Shown: positions 9,371 to 16,966, counted from the first letter of the stretch. The stretch is 64,000 nucleotides of DNA from a virus (IMGVR_UViG_3300045253_000023:62001-126000), one strand, 5' to 3'. Notes: a model not told the origin generated them from the letters alone. A program made the numbers and translations.

Positions 9371-10531
9371 ATGTTGAAGGTCAAACCACTCAAGCAGTAT
9401 CTCACAGAACTCCTGCACTTGTCAGACGCATTTGACAAGAAGGGCGCTGACTTTGTTCAGCAGCTCATTTCACAACACGTGGTTGTTTCTGTGAAGGTCG
9501 ACAGCGCATCGCTTGTGGTCATGAATGACAATGGCACGCTGCGCTTCTATGGACGCAATGGTGCTCAAGAAATTGACCTGATCAAGCGCACTGGCTTTGA
9601 CTTCTATGAGAAGGCCATCAATCATTGCGAGAAGATGCAGTGGCGTCGACTTCCATCTGGTGTCCAGTTCTTCATGGAGATGTTTTCAGACATTCTCAAT
9701 CCAGTGATCAAGTATGCTACTCGCCCGCGCAATGACCTTATTCTATTGTTCGCAAAACGTGGTGGCAAGATTCTGCGTCCAGATGATCCAATGTTGTGGA
9801 AGGCTGCTGAGATTCTTCAGATTGGCGAACCACCATTGATCTTCTCTGGAAAATTGGATCAAGACCAGAAGGAACAAATCTTTGATTTCATCTCAGCTGA
9901 ACCATCTGAGCGCAAGCGCATTTTTGGCGGCGATGATTTCAAGTACATGATCTTGTCCATGTTTGCTGTTCCAAGAGTCACTGACTATCTGATCAAGAAT
10001 GGTCTTGAAGGTATTGTCTTGTACTTTGGCAATTCAGATGAACCAACTCCATTCAAGATTGTTGATCCAAAGTTCACAGAGAAGGTGCTTGACAAGATGG
10101 ATGATTCATCCACCTATCTTCAAGACTTGTATGATATGGCTTTCAACAATGCTGTTGGTTATGCCTCGCAGATTTTGAATCATGAATTCAAAATGTCCAA
10201 GACAAATGTTCAACAGGACTATGTTGAATTTGTGGGTCAACTCACCAAGAGGATCGTGGATTCCCAGGGCAAGCAGATACTAAGTACAGTTGGAAAGTAT
10301 CAGACATATGTTCAGAAGACGCGATACAGCGGTCTGAACATGAATCTCGCACCAACGTACATCTTGGCATATTCCAAGAAGTTCTTCTTTGTTGATGACT
10401 TGTTCAGGACGCTGCTGTTCTCTCTTCAGAAGAGTAATGTGCGCTCCAACCCTGCAAAGGGCATCACAGTCAAGGTCAAAGACGCACTGAACACAATTGC
10501 CACCATGCTCAAAGCAAAAGGACTTGTCTAA
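9371..10531 (+). CDS. Covalent nucleotidyltransferase (ligase-like) protein with capsid-targeting-like N-terminus
   Basis: The 386-residue protein shows ligase-superfamily motifs in order: SVKVDSASLVV (motif I, KxD with S in place of G), FYGRNG, QFFMEMF (motif III), GLEGIVLYF (motif IV) and FKIVDPKF (motif V). This suggests transfer of AMP to nucleic-acid ends. The start MLKVKPLKQYLTE resembles a head-targeting peptide. The ATG at 9371 is chosen because the earlier in-frame start lies in the previous gene. Activity and substrate are inferred only. Confidence 0.6.
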   Translation: MLKVKPLKQYLTELLHLSDAFDKKGADFVQQLISQHVVVSVKVDSASLVVMNDNGTLRFYGRNGAQEIDLIKRTGFDFYEKAINHCEKMQWRRLPSGVQFFMEMFSDILNPVIKYATRPRNDLILLFAKRGGKILRPDDPMLWKAAEILQIGEPPLIFSGKLDQDQKEQIFDFISAEPSERKRIFGGDDFKYMILSMFAVPRVTDYLIKNGLEGIVLYFGNSDEPTPFKIVDPKFTEKVLDKMDDSSTYLQDLYDMAFNNAVGYASQILNHEFKMSKTNVQQDYVEFVGQLTKRIVDSQGKQILSTVGKYQTYVQKTRYSGLNMNLAPTYILAYSKKFFFVDDLFRTLLFSLQKSNVRSNPAKGITVKVKDALNTIATMLKAKGLV

Positions 10532-10532
10532 C

Positions 10533-10982
10533 ATGACATCTGGACCAATCATCTCATTCAACCGATTCCTTGCTGAATCGGATTCCCTCACATACATGAA
10601 AGTGGCTGCCAATCAAATGGTTCAGTCTTTTCGCTTTGCGCGCTCCGAAGGAGTTGATGCAATGGGACGCTGGATTGTGTTTGTTGGTGAACAAGACCCA
10701 AAATTGCTTGACTCTTCACTGCGTGCCATGGGTTATGAGTTCTTCGAAATGACCGACGATGACGGCAATGCAGTCACAGGTTACATGAAGGATTATGTGG
10801 ACTTGCAGATCATGAAGGCTTCCCGCATTGTGGCTTCTGGCACCATTGTTGGATACGAGATTGCAATCTTCGCCGACACTGATGATGTTGAGGCTCTGGG
10901 CCTGACACCAATGGAAGGTGATTCTGGCGATGGCGATTCAGCAGACGATTCATTCACAGACAACATGCGCAATCAGTTTTAA
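10533..10982 (+). CDS. Probable internal head protein, unknown function
   Basis: The 149-residue protein has FNRFLAE|SD near residue 8, resembling the T4 capsid-targeting and cleavage signal, and an acidic C-terminal tail (DSGDGDSADD). There is no enzymatic motif. Its ATG lies 2 bases after the previous stop. An internal-protein or core role is an inference from the N-terminus and neighbours. Confidence 0.6.
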   Translation: MTSGPIISFNRFLAESDSLTYMKVAANQMVQSFRFARSEGVDAMGRWIVFVGEQDPKLLDSSLRAMGYEFFEMTDDDGNAVTGYMKDYVDLQIMKASRIVASGTIVGYEIAIFADTDDVEALGLTPMEGDSGDGDSADDSFTDNMRNQF

Positions 10983-11005
10983 TCATTTTCCATCCGAGGA
11001 TTGCT

Positions 11006-11584
11006 GTGAGATCATTCAAAGAATACCTGACGGAAGCACGCTCTACAACAGCGACATTTTGCTTCGGTAGGTTTCAGCCTCCGACGATTGGGCATGATAG
11101 GCTGTTGGGTGCTGTGAAAAATGAGGCGCGTGGTGGAGAATTCTTCATCTATGCGTCTCAGTCTGAAGATGGCAGGGATAATCCACTGCCATACAAGGCA
11201 AAGATTGCCATTATGAGGACAATGTTTCCTGGAGTGGCAAGCGAGATTCAGCTAGATACTAGCGTGGTGACGTTTTTTGACGCCGCCAAGAACCTAAGTA
11301 AGAAGGGATACAAGAACTTACGGATGGTTGCTGGTTCTGATCGCGTCGGAAAGTTCAAGGAATTGTTGGATAAGTACAACGGCGATCTGTACAACTTTTA
11401 CTCCATTGATGTTGTCTCGGCTGGTGAACGTGATCCAGACCAAGATGGTGTCGCAGGCATGTCAGCATCAAAGATGCGACAAGCTGTCAGAGATGACAAC
11501 TACTCAGCATTTGTTGCTGGGCTGCCAAAATCATACAAGGACAAGCAGGCTCTGTTTGACCTGCTGAAAACAAAACTCTCTTAA
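11006..11584 (+). CDS. HIGH-type nucleotidyltransferase (cytidylyltransferase-like) with capsid-targeting-like N-terminus
   Basis: Begins with GTG after GAGGA. Residues 1-10, MRSFKEYLTE, match the T4 pattern for head-directed proteins. Then CFGRFQPPTIGHDRLL gives the nucleotide-binding HxGH-type loop (TIGH), and GMSASKMRQ is the C-terminal phosphate-binding signature. Similar proteins occur near the prohead genes of T4-like cyanophages. Substrate is unknown; the motifs only show transfer of a nucleotidyl group. Confidence 0.75.
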   Translation: MRSFKEYLTEARSTTATFCFGRFQPPTIGHDRLLGAVKNEARGGEFFIYASQSEDGRDNPLPYKAKIAIMRTMFPGVASEIQLDTSVVTFFDAAKNLSKKGYKNLRMVAGSDRVGKFKELLDKYNGDLYNFYSIDVVSAGERDPDQDGVAGMSASKMRQAVRDDNYSAFVAGLPKSYKDKQALFDLLKTKLS

Positions 11585-11600
11585 GGAAAAGGACACAAAC

Positions 11601-12302
11601 ATGTCATTGACTATCAACTACACCAAACTCTTCCACCAGATTCTGAAAGAAATCAAGGAAGATGAGGACAACAAAGACAAAGTCCTCAACGGCGATGAGA
11701 AGGCCGAAGGTGATGAAACCCAAGTTGGCAAGGGTGAACTCCCAGTCAATGGTGATAAGGAAAAGATCACCAAGGGCGCGGTTGGAGAGGGTGAAGACGA
11801 CAAGAAAGATGATGACGAGATGGAAGAGGAAGAAGTCCAGAACGCTGGTGGCCCAGCTGCAAAGATTGGTTCAGGCACACTTCCTTCTGATGGCAACAAG
11901 GCTCGCATCAAGCAAGGTCAAGTTGGTGAGAATGGCCAGAAGCTGGTTGGTTCTCTCGGCGAAGATGAAAAAGATGATGACAAGAATTCCTTCATGAAAG
12001 AAGGTGAAGATGAGCTGGATGCTCTCAACGCTAAGAAAGATGAGAAGAAGGAAGGAATTGAAGACATCAACAAGGACAAGAAAGACGAAACCAAGGAAGG
12101 CGATGAAGGAAACCTCGACAACCTGAAGAAGGATGACGAAAAGAAGGAAGGCGAGGATGACGACAAGGACGCTGACGACAAGAAAGATGAGACCAAGGAA
12201 GGCGAGGATGACGACAAGGCTGACGACAAGAAGGCCGAGAAACAAGAGTCCATCCGCTTCAAGATGTTGAAGGACAGGGTTGCCCGCAAGAGCAAGAAGT
12301 AA
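11601..12302 (+). CDS. Highly charged K/E/D-repeat protein, prohead-core-like
   Basis: The 233-residue protein is mostly K, E and D in short repeats (DDKKDETKEGE units) and contains two diverged copies of a segment typified by GELPVNGDK and GTLPSDGNK. Composition and position after the nucleotidyltransferase resemble the acidic prohead-core proteins of T4 relatives (gp67/gp68). It ends in a basic tail. A strong terminator follows, closing the operon. Confidence 0.6.
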   Translation: MSLTINYTKLFHQILKEIKEDEDNKDKVLNGDEKAEGDETQVGKGELPVNGDKEKITKGAVGEGEDDKKDDDEMEEEEVQNAGGPAAKIGSGTLPSDGNKARIKQGQVGENGQKLVGSLGEDEKDDDKNSFMKEGEDELDALNAKKDEKKEGIEDINKDKKDETKEGDEGNLDNLKKDDEKKEGEDDDKDADDKKDETKEGEDDDKADDKKAEKQESIRFKMLKDRVARKSKK

Positions 12303-12334
12303 CAGTTTCACACACTGAGACTTTCAGTTACTTG

Positions 12335-12372
12335 AATGGCTGGCGACCCACAAGTTGCCAGCCATTTGTTTT
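12335..12372 (+). terminator. Intrinsic terminator
   Basis: A 13-bp hairpin, AATGGCTGGCGAC paired with GTTGCCAGCCATT around a 6-base loop, is followed by TGTTTT. It closes the head-core operon. Confidence 0.85.
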
Positions 12373-12409
12373 GCCTATCGATTTTGCGTTTTCCATTGAA
12401 AGAATTTAC

Positions 12410-12437
12410 TTGACTCTCTCGTAAAAGGGAGTAGAAT
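12410..12437 (+). promoter_or_regulatory. Sigma70-like promoter
   Basis: TTGACT at 12410 and TAGAAT at 12432 are 16 bases apart. The -10 box ends only 7 bases before the next ATG. Confidence 0.7.
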
Positions 12438-12444
12438 ACCCTCA

Positions 12445-12627
12445 ATGTCAACAAACAACTACACCAAACTGTCGTCTGTGATTGTGAAGCCTCGCACTGA
12501 GCGCGGCCCAGCATCCATGTCACATCTGGGTTGGGAACTTTGGATTGATCATGAGTTCAATGGTTACTTTGCATCCCAAGATGAAGCCAACAACATGGGT
12601 ATGGCATTGACTGGTCTCTTCGGTTGA
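12445..12627 (+). CDS. Small hypothetical protein, probably leaderless mRNA
   Basis: The 60-residue protein begins MSTNNYTKL, sharing NYTKL with the preceding acidic protein. Its ATG falls 8 bases after the -10 box, about where transcription should start, so the message would be leaderless. No ribosome site is present. Function is unknown. Confidence 0.6.
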   Translation: MSTNNYTKLSSVIVKPRTERGPASMSHLGWELWIDHEFNGYFASQDEANNMGMALTGLFG

Positions 12628-12663
12628 ATGTAAACGAATTGTAAACCATAGTTGAGCAACCAC

Positions 12664-12692
12664 TTGACTTTTGGGTTTGAAAGGCGTAATAT
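12664..12692 (+). promoter_or_regulatory. Sigma70-like promoter for first RNA array
   Basis: TTGACT at 12664 and TAATAT at 12687 are separated by 17 bases. The downstream transcript would contain the large structured RNA and the first tRNA genes. Confidence 0.75.
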
Positions 12693-12699
12693 AGCTTCT

Positions 12700-13375
12700 C
12701 TGGTTCGGTAAACACTTGATCTGCACTAGCAGCCCAAAATTCACCAACAGGAGAGTGTCATGTAACTGCTGTTGCTTTGTCTCACAACATAGCTAAGTAT
12801 TGATACATGAGATCGCGGGCGCTCAAACCAGCCCGCACTGAATTCGCGTAAGTCTGACTGATCACATAGCGAGAATGCAACTCTAGTGTAGATCGTATCA
12901 GCGTAGTGGCGCCCACGACAATGGCGCCGCCAAACATGAAAGGTTTGGGTCTGGCTGCATTATGCGCTGACCCTTTTGTATAGCAAGCCAGCCGCATGAC
13001 CGTTCCGGCAGGTGAAACCCAAAGGTCACAAATCATGGGTGCTTGCGTTTGTTTTGGTAGTTCGATCATGCCACCATAAGTCTGAGATAAGACGCGGCCT
13101 GACGACTTGTACAAAGTCCTGTAAAGTCAGGAGATGTCTAGGGAAGTTGGCACTTCCTGGATCGGTCTACCAATCTTTTGTTATGTCAACAGCGCAGGGT
13201 TGATGAGGCCTGCGTGTCCTATCCCAAGGATATCTGTCAAGAATCAAGGCAGAACGTTAAGCGTGGTTGGCTGAGCACAGCGGCCCACGGACGAGAAATT
13301 GGGAAGCCATCGTGAGAGTGCAAGGTTCCATTGTGAGAGTGGAATCCCCGCATTGAAGTTGCGGGTTGTTTGTTT
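12700..13375 (+). ncRNA. Large structured RNA candidate (ROOL/GOLLD-like setting)
   Basis: About 670 bases without a convincing gene lie between a promoter and the first tRNA. They contain many local hairpins: GCGGGC/GCCCGC at 12815, GCGCATTATGCGC-type pairing at 12957, CCTG-TAAAGT-CAGG at 13118, and TTCCA/TGGAA at 13326. The region ends in a terminator-like hairpin, CCCGCA/TGCGGG, followed by TTGTTTGTTT at 13347-13375. Large ornate RNAs of the ROOL and GOLLD classes occupy this position in phage tRNA arrays. I cannot confirm class membership by eye. Confidence 0.5.
13347..13375 (+). terminator. Terminator-like hairpin ending the large RNA
   Basis: CCCGCA-ttgaagt-TGCGGG is followed by TTGTTTGTTT. 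Confidence 0.6.
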
Positions 13376-13391
13376 CTCATAAAGATTACAT

Positions 13392-13484
13392 GGTCTGTGT
13401 AACTAAGAGCTAACTGGTGTGGCTGCCTGGCTGTAAACCAGGTCCCTAATGGGCATGAGGTTCGATTCCATCCATAGACCACCA
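13392..13484 (+). tRNA. tRNA-Tyr (GTA)
   Basis: Acceptor GGTCTGT/ATAGACC with encoded ACCA. Anticodon arm CCTGG-CTGTAAA-CCAGG, and a class II variable arm as expected for tyrosine. Confidence 0.9.
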
Positions 13485-13561
13485 TATTCACAGCGTTGAG
13501 GCTTTGTACTCAGATAGCTGGAATGGTTTGACGGCTTTTCCTAAAACCGTCATGAATTATT
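13485..13561 (+). other. Short spacer with one hairpin
   Basis: Holds a GACGG/CCGTC hairpin; nothing else recognised. Confidence 0.4.
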
Positions 13562-13636
13562 GGGCTGCTAGTGATAATGGGAGCACATCTGCCTTGCACG
13601 CAGAAAGTAAGAGTTCGATTCTCTTGCGGTCCACCA
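13562..13636 (+). tRNA. tRNA-Ala (TGC)
   Basis: Acceptor GGGCTGC/GCGGTCC with two G-U pairs and encoded ACCA. Anticodon arm TCTGC-CTTGCAC-GCAGA; T-arm GAGTTCGATTCTC. Confidence 0.88.
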
Positions 13637-13654
13637 GGTTGTGACGCTTCAATT

Positions 13655-13723
13655 GCTGTTCTAGTGTAATGGAAGCACGCCCGAATGAAAGTCGGGAAGA
13701 TGGGTTCGAGTCCCAAATACAGA
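13655..13723 (+). tRNA. Degenerate tRNA, anticodon GAA (Phe-like)
   Basis: D-arm GTG/CAC, anticodon arm CCCGA-ATGAAAG-TCGGG and a T-arm are present. The acceptor stem keeps only about four good pairs and no CCA is encoded, so it may be decaying or need unusual maturation. Confidence 0.5.
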
Positions 13724-13760
13724 TCGGACAATTGATATAAGCTAGATCACTGTCAAGTAC

Positions 13761-14060
13761 CCATTATCCGAATGGCGAAAGCAAAATGCACAGCCGTCTT
13801 AGAAACGGCAGGATCACTTGATCGGTGAACCTGGTTCATAGCCAGGCTGGTGTATAAGCTGAGTCACATTTATATTCGCTCCTGGCGCATTATGCGCTGA
13901 GCAACACGTGAATAGAGAGGCGCGGGTTCGAATCCCGCATTGAGTAAGGCGTCCACAACTAGCTTGTTTGTGCACAGACAAGCATATCTCGCCATGGGTG
14001 CACCTGGTGCTGGGACGTTTTGATTGGCGTAGTGGTAGCGCACTCTTGCTTATTTTGTTG
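13761..14060 (+). other. Block of tRNA-like pieces, possibly one permuted tRNA
   Basis: In order: an anticodon arm GCCGT-CTTAGAA-ACGGC at 13793 (Leu TAG); a second arm CCTGG-TTCATAG-CCAGG at 13830 (CAT); a hairpin containing GCATTATGCGCTGA at 13887; a T-arm with CCCGC then ATTGAGT at 13922-13945 lacking CCA; and a D-arm-bearing segment TTTTGATTGGCG at 14018. CGTCC at 13950 pairs with GGACG at 14013, and TTTTGAT pairs weakly with ATTGAGT, which would make the last two a permuted tRNA. Assignment is tentative. Confidence 0.35.
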
Positions 14061-14067
14061 TCCAAAT

Positions 14068-14143
14068 GGGTTGCAGGTGTTATTGGCTGCATGTCAGACT
14101 CTTAATCTGTTCGGTTCGAGTTCGAATCTCGAGCAACCCACCA
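14068..14143 (+). tRNA. tRNA-Lys (CTT)
   Basis: Acceptor GGGTTGC/GCAACCC with ACCA; anticodon loop CTCTTAA; regular D- and T-arms. Confidence 0.88.
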
Positions 14144-14155
14144 ATTTCAATACAT

Positions 14156-14232
14156 CGGAGTGTAGCTCAGTTTGGTAGAGCGCTTGCTTTGGGAGCAAGA
14201 TGTCGCGAGTTCAAATCCCGCCCCTCCGACCA
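14156..14232 (+). tRNA. tRNA-Pro (TGG)
   Basis: Anticodon arm CTTGC-TTTGGGA-GCAAG; acceptor CGGAGTG/CCCTCCG with one mismatch; ACCA encoded. Confidence 0.9.
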
Positions 14233-14304
14233 ATTTTATGTAACACAATGGCCTTGCCTATTCATCGGCTCGTCGAGCGTAACGACAGAGGCACGCCAAA
14301 TAAT

Positions 14305-14411
14305 GGGGCACTAGGTGTAGAGCGGGTTCGAATCCCGTATGGTCCAGAATATGGGCTTGCATGGCGCTAGGACGACGGTCCGCTATTGGGGTTCGATTCC
14401 CCTTTGCTCCA
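14305..14411 (+). tRNA. Oversized tRNA-like RNA with two T-arm-like hairpins
   Basis: GGGGCA at 14305 pairs with TGCTCC at 14405, framing about 107 bases that contain two complete T-arm-like hairpins (near 14331 and 14390). No clear anticodon arm and no CCA. It may be two overlapping tRNA fragments or a non-tRNA structured RNA. The 60 bases before it hold a separate long hairpin, TGGC..TGCCT/AGGCA..GCCA. Confidence 0.35.
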
Positions 14412-14422
14412 CTCATAATAAC

Positions 14423-14668
14423 ATGAATTATATGATCACAAAATGCCCTCGCTGTAGAGTTGATCTTGTGCTGGGAAAGGCAATTGACACTGGTTCAAGT
14501 CTATATGATAGAGCAATTTGTGCATTCAAGCGTGTCTTGAAATGGAGTGAACTACGAATTATTGATTGTCTGAAGTGTCCGAAATGTGGATTTTCAGATG
14601 ATGGCGGGTTTTCAGTTTATGAAGAACAACCTGCTCTCTTGGTGGAATTGGCAGACACGCATCCTTGA
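14423..14668 (+). CDS. Zinc-ribbon protein, 81 aa
   Basis: Two cysteine pairs, CPRC near residue 8 and CPKC near 54, form a likely zinc ribbon. It is inserted between tRNA genes, and its last 36 bases lie inside tRNA-Leu(GAG), so the protein's C-terminus is read from tRNA sequence. No strong ribosome site is visible. Function is unknown. Confidence 0.6.
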   Translation: MNYMITKCPRCRVDLVLGKAIDTGSSLYDRAICAFKRVLKWSELRIIDCLKCPKCGFSDDGGFSVYEEQPALLVELADTHP

Positions 14669-14719
14669 GGTGGATGTGCCTTTACGGGCGTGAGGGTTCG
14701 AGTCCCTTGGAGAGCACCA
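14633..14719 (+). tRNA. tRNA-Leu (GAG)
   Basis: Acceptor GCTCTCT/GGAGAGC, ACCA encoded, anticodon loop CTTGAGG, and a class II variable arm. Its 5' half overlaps the preceding coding sequence. Confidence 0.92.
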
Positions 14720-14849
14720 AGAAAACAGCATCACTCAGCGAGTAGCTTGTAAACAGAGTATCTGTATCAGAAGGATGCGCTTGAAAAGTGAAAGTGCTGC
14801 TCAGGCGGGACTGATACCCTAACCGAGTCAAGAGTGAATTATTTCAAAT
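14720..14849 (+). other. Structured spacer
   Basis: GTATCAG near 14763 pairs perfectly with CTGATAC near 14812, enclosing about 40 bases with further hairpins. It could be a small RNA; no gene seen. Confidence 0.35.
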
Positions 14850-14925
14850 GGTCCGGAAGCTATCCTGGGAAAGCGATAGGCTGTTAACCTATGAGAGACA
14901 GGTTCGATTCCTGTACGGATCGCCA
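14850..14925 (+). tRNA. tRNA-Asn (GTT)
   Basis: Anticodon arm ATAGG-CTGTTAA-CCTAT; discriminator G with encoded CCA; acceptor GGTCCGG/ACGGATC. Confidence 0.88.
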
Positions 14926-14985
14926 ACAACAGAACGAGGAGTACATGTATAATGACATATTAGGTTCCTACAATGGAGTTCTAAC

Positions 14986-15216
14986 ATGTCTCGTACTTTT
15001 CGAAAGACCAGACCACGTGTGTCCAGAATTGGACAGTGGTTGTCAGCAAAAGATTCAAAGGGCAACTCACTGCCGCTGAACAAGCGCAATGTTGCTCGTG
15101 ATGGCAAGAACAAAGTCGTTTGGGTGTGCAATTGCGACTATTGCCTTGACAACAAACTACACCATCTCAAACGTCATACGACAGTTGAATGGGAAATGAA
15201 GAACATGGGTTGCTAA
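14986..15216 (+). CDS. Small basic protein, 76 aa
   Basis: GGAG precedes the ATG. The N-terminal half is rich in R and K, and a CNCDYC motif lies near residue 49. Its last 10 bases overlap tRNA-Lys(TTT). No family recognised. Confidence 0.65.
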   Translation: MSRTFRKTRPRVSRIGQWLSAKDSKGNSLPLNKRNVARDGKNKVVWVCNCDYCLDNKLHHLKRHTTVEWEMKNMGC

Positions 15217-15282
15217 CTCAATTGCGCAGAGTCACGCCTTTTAAGCGGAAAGATGTGGGTTCGAGTCCCACGCAACCCACCA
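15207..15282 (+). tRNA. tRNA-Lys (TTT)
   Basis: Acceptor GGGTTGC/GCAACCC with ACCA; anticodon loop CTTTTAA; T-arm GTGGG/CCCAC. Confidence 0.88.
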
Positions 15283-15287
15283 AACAT

Positions 15288-15363
15288 GCGTCCTTAACAT
15301 TGAAGGTCAATGTGCCCTCCTGAAGAGTGGGATAACTCAGTTCGATCCTGAGAGGATGCACCA
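15288..15363 (+). tRNA. tRNA with anticodon-loop CTGAAGA (GAA)
   Basis: Acceptor GCGTCCT/AGGATGC with ACCA and a good T-arm. The D-arm is an unusual 6-bp stem (ACATTG/CAATGT) and the anticodon loop has G37, so the GAA assignment is less secure. Confidence 0.65.
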
Positions 15364-15372
15364 AATACCAAT

Positions 15373-15448
15373 GCACTTGTAGCTCAGTTGGTAGAGCAAA
15401 GGACTGAAAATCCTTGTGTCAGCGGTTCGATTCCGTTCAAGTGCACCA
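15373..15448 (+). tRNA. tRNA-Phe (GAA)
   Basis: Canonical cloverleaf: acceptor GCACTTG/CAAGTGC, anticodon loop CTGAAAA, ACCA encoded. Confidence 0.95.
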
Positions 15449-15455
15449 GAAACAA

Positions 15456-15510
15456 TGCCGTCGTGGCCAGACACTGTACAGGGTGTGTAATCCCTGGATG
15501 GCACCATTTT
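15456..15510 (+). other. Mini tRNA-like hairpin pair ending in ACCA
   Basis: GCCGTC pairs with GGATGGC followed by ACCA, enclosing only one strong hairpin (CAGGG/CCCTG). It looks like a tRNA remnant lacking at least one arm. A GAGAACG/CGTTCTC hairpin follows at 15522. Confidence 0.35.
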
Positions 15511-15590
15511 GAGGAAGAAGAGAGAACGCAACGTTCTCCATTTGTGATAAACAACTCAAAGAAACATGCCATCTATTAGGAGACTATCCA

Positions 15591-16610
15591 ATGAAAACCA
15601 GGCAGCCATCAACAGCACCAAAGACCAAGAAGTTGGTCAACAATGTGATCTTCGTCATTGATTCATCGTCCTCCATGGACCGTCACGCTCGTGCCGTCAA
15701 TCAAGTGATCAATGATCTCATCAAACCGCTTTCTGCAACAGGCTATGCCAATCAGCAGACGCGAGTATCCCTCTACACATTCAATGATCTGGTAACCAAG
15801 CACAAGTTCTTGGTTGATCCAGTCTATCTCCAGAATTTCTCCCTCATTCCTCAAGGTTACACTGCCTTGATCGATGCCACATACACTGCGATCGCAGAAC
15901 ACCAGATTCTGGAACGTTCTGACTATGAAGACAATACCTTCTTGCTCTATGTGATCACAGATGGTGAAGAGAATCGTTCGCGTCACAATGCTGCACAACT
16001 GCGCCAGTTGTTTGCTGGATTGAATGATTCATGGACACTGGCAACAATGGTTCCAAATCAGACTGCTGTGCATCACGCTAAGAACTTCGGTTTCCCTGCT
16101 GGCAACATTGAAGTTTGGGACATCTCTTCTGATCATGGTTTTGAGGAAGTCGGTCGCACTGTTTCGCGCTCGTATTCTGACTACACCAATCTGCGTTCAC
16201 AGGGAATTCGTTCCTCCTCCAATTTGTTTCATGTGAATGCCAACAACATTTCAACACAGGCTGCGAAAGCCAATCTGCAAGAAGACTACACAGCCAAGTT
16301 GTATCCTGTGAACTTCACAGGTCAGATTCGCGAAGTGGTTGAAAGTGTCACTGGACGCCCATACATCCTTGGCGATGCGTTCTATGAACTCATGAAAAAG
16401 GAAACAGTGCAGCCGCAGAAAGAGATTGCCATTGTTCACAAGCGCGATGGCAAGAAGTATTTCGGCCGCAATGCACGCATCATGCTGGGTCTCCCGCAGA
16501 CGCCTGTCAAGGTGATCCCTGGTGACTTCGGTGATTGGCGCCTGTTTGTTCAGTCAACATCTGTCAATCGCAAGGTCGTTCCTGGAACTGCGCTGCTGAT
16601 TCGATCATAA
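15591..16610 (+). CDS. von Willebrand factor A domain protein
   Basis: The first 190 residues form a vWA domain with a complete metal site: FVIDSSSSM near residue 22 (DxSxS), a threonine-containing loop, and VITDGEE near 120. The C-terminal 140 residues are unassigned. vWA proteins bind partner proteins through a metal ion; a second vWA protein, at 29070, is an RNA-binding type. AGGAG precedes the ATG. A terminator follows. Confidence 0.8.
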   Translation: MKTRQPSTAPKTKKLVNNVIFVIDSSSSMDRHARAVNQVINDLIKPLSATGYANQQTRVSLYTFNDLVTKHKFLVDPVYLQNFSLIPQGYTALIDATYTAIAEHQILERSDYEDNTFLLYVITDGEENRSRHNAAQLRQLFAGLNDSWTLATMVPNQTAVHHAKNFGFPAGNIEVWDISSDHGFEEVGRTVSRSYSDYTNLRSQGIRSSSNLFHVNANNISTQAAKANLQEDYTAKLYPVNFTGQIREVVESVTGRPYILGDAFYELMKKETVQPQKEIAIVHKRDGKKYFGRNARIMLGLPQTPVKVIPGDFGDWRLFVQSTSVNRKVVPGTALLIRS

Positions 16611-16623
16611 CGCAATTCATCGC

Positions 16624-16652
16624 TTTACTTTGAATCAAGGCTCAGGTAGAAT
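16624..16652 (+). promoter_or_regulatory. Promoter overlapping terminator
   Basis: TTTACT at 16624 and TAGAAT at 16647 are 17 bases apart, driving the gene at 16691. Confidence 0.7.
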
Positions 16653-16671
16653 AAGTCTCCTGAGCCTTTTT
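16639..16671 (+). terminator. Intrinsic terminator that embeds the next promoter's -10
   Basis: GGCTCAGG and CCTGAGCC form an 8-bp stem followed by TTTTT. The loop contains TAGAAT, the -10 box of the next promoter. Confidence 0.8.
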
Positions 16672-16690
16672 CGTCTATGAGGAGTTTGCT

Positions 16691-16966
16691 ATGTTCGGCT
16701 GGTTGTATCGAATCATTGATCGTTCCGACGCCAAAGAGATCGCTCGCATTGAAGCACTCAATGCGCGCCTTGTTGAGTCTGAGAAGGCTCGTGAGCTTAA
16801 CTTCAAAATCTCAGCATACGAGAAGCAGAAGTCCAGTGCTGAATTCCCGCCATTGGCTCTTTCCTATGCTGATGATGGTACTCCAAAGCTGAGAGAGGCT
16901 GTATGTGCAGGTGATTTTCGTGGTCTCTCGCCAACAGATACAGGCATTGAAGTAAGTATTTTGTAA
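16691..16966 (+). CDS. Hypothetical protein, 91 aa
   Basis: GAGGAG lies upstream of the ATG. The N-terminal 60 residues are likely a coiled coil rich in A, E and R. No family recognised. Confidence 0.65.
   Translation: MFGWLYRIIDRSDAKEIARIEALNARLVESEKARELNFKISAYEKQKSSAEFPPLALSYADDGTPKLREAVCAGDFRGLSPTDTGIEVSIL

Noticed and set aside
12700-13375. RNase P RNA in the first large gene-free region
   Set aside because: The universal core strings are absent here and are clearly present at 32315-32524.
14339-14422. Longer start for the zinc-ribbon gene at 14423
   Set aside because: The extension would translate the 3' half of the preceding tRNA-like RNA; the ATG at 14423 avoids it.
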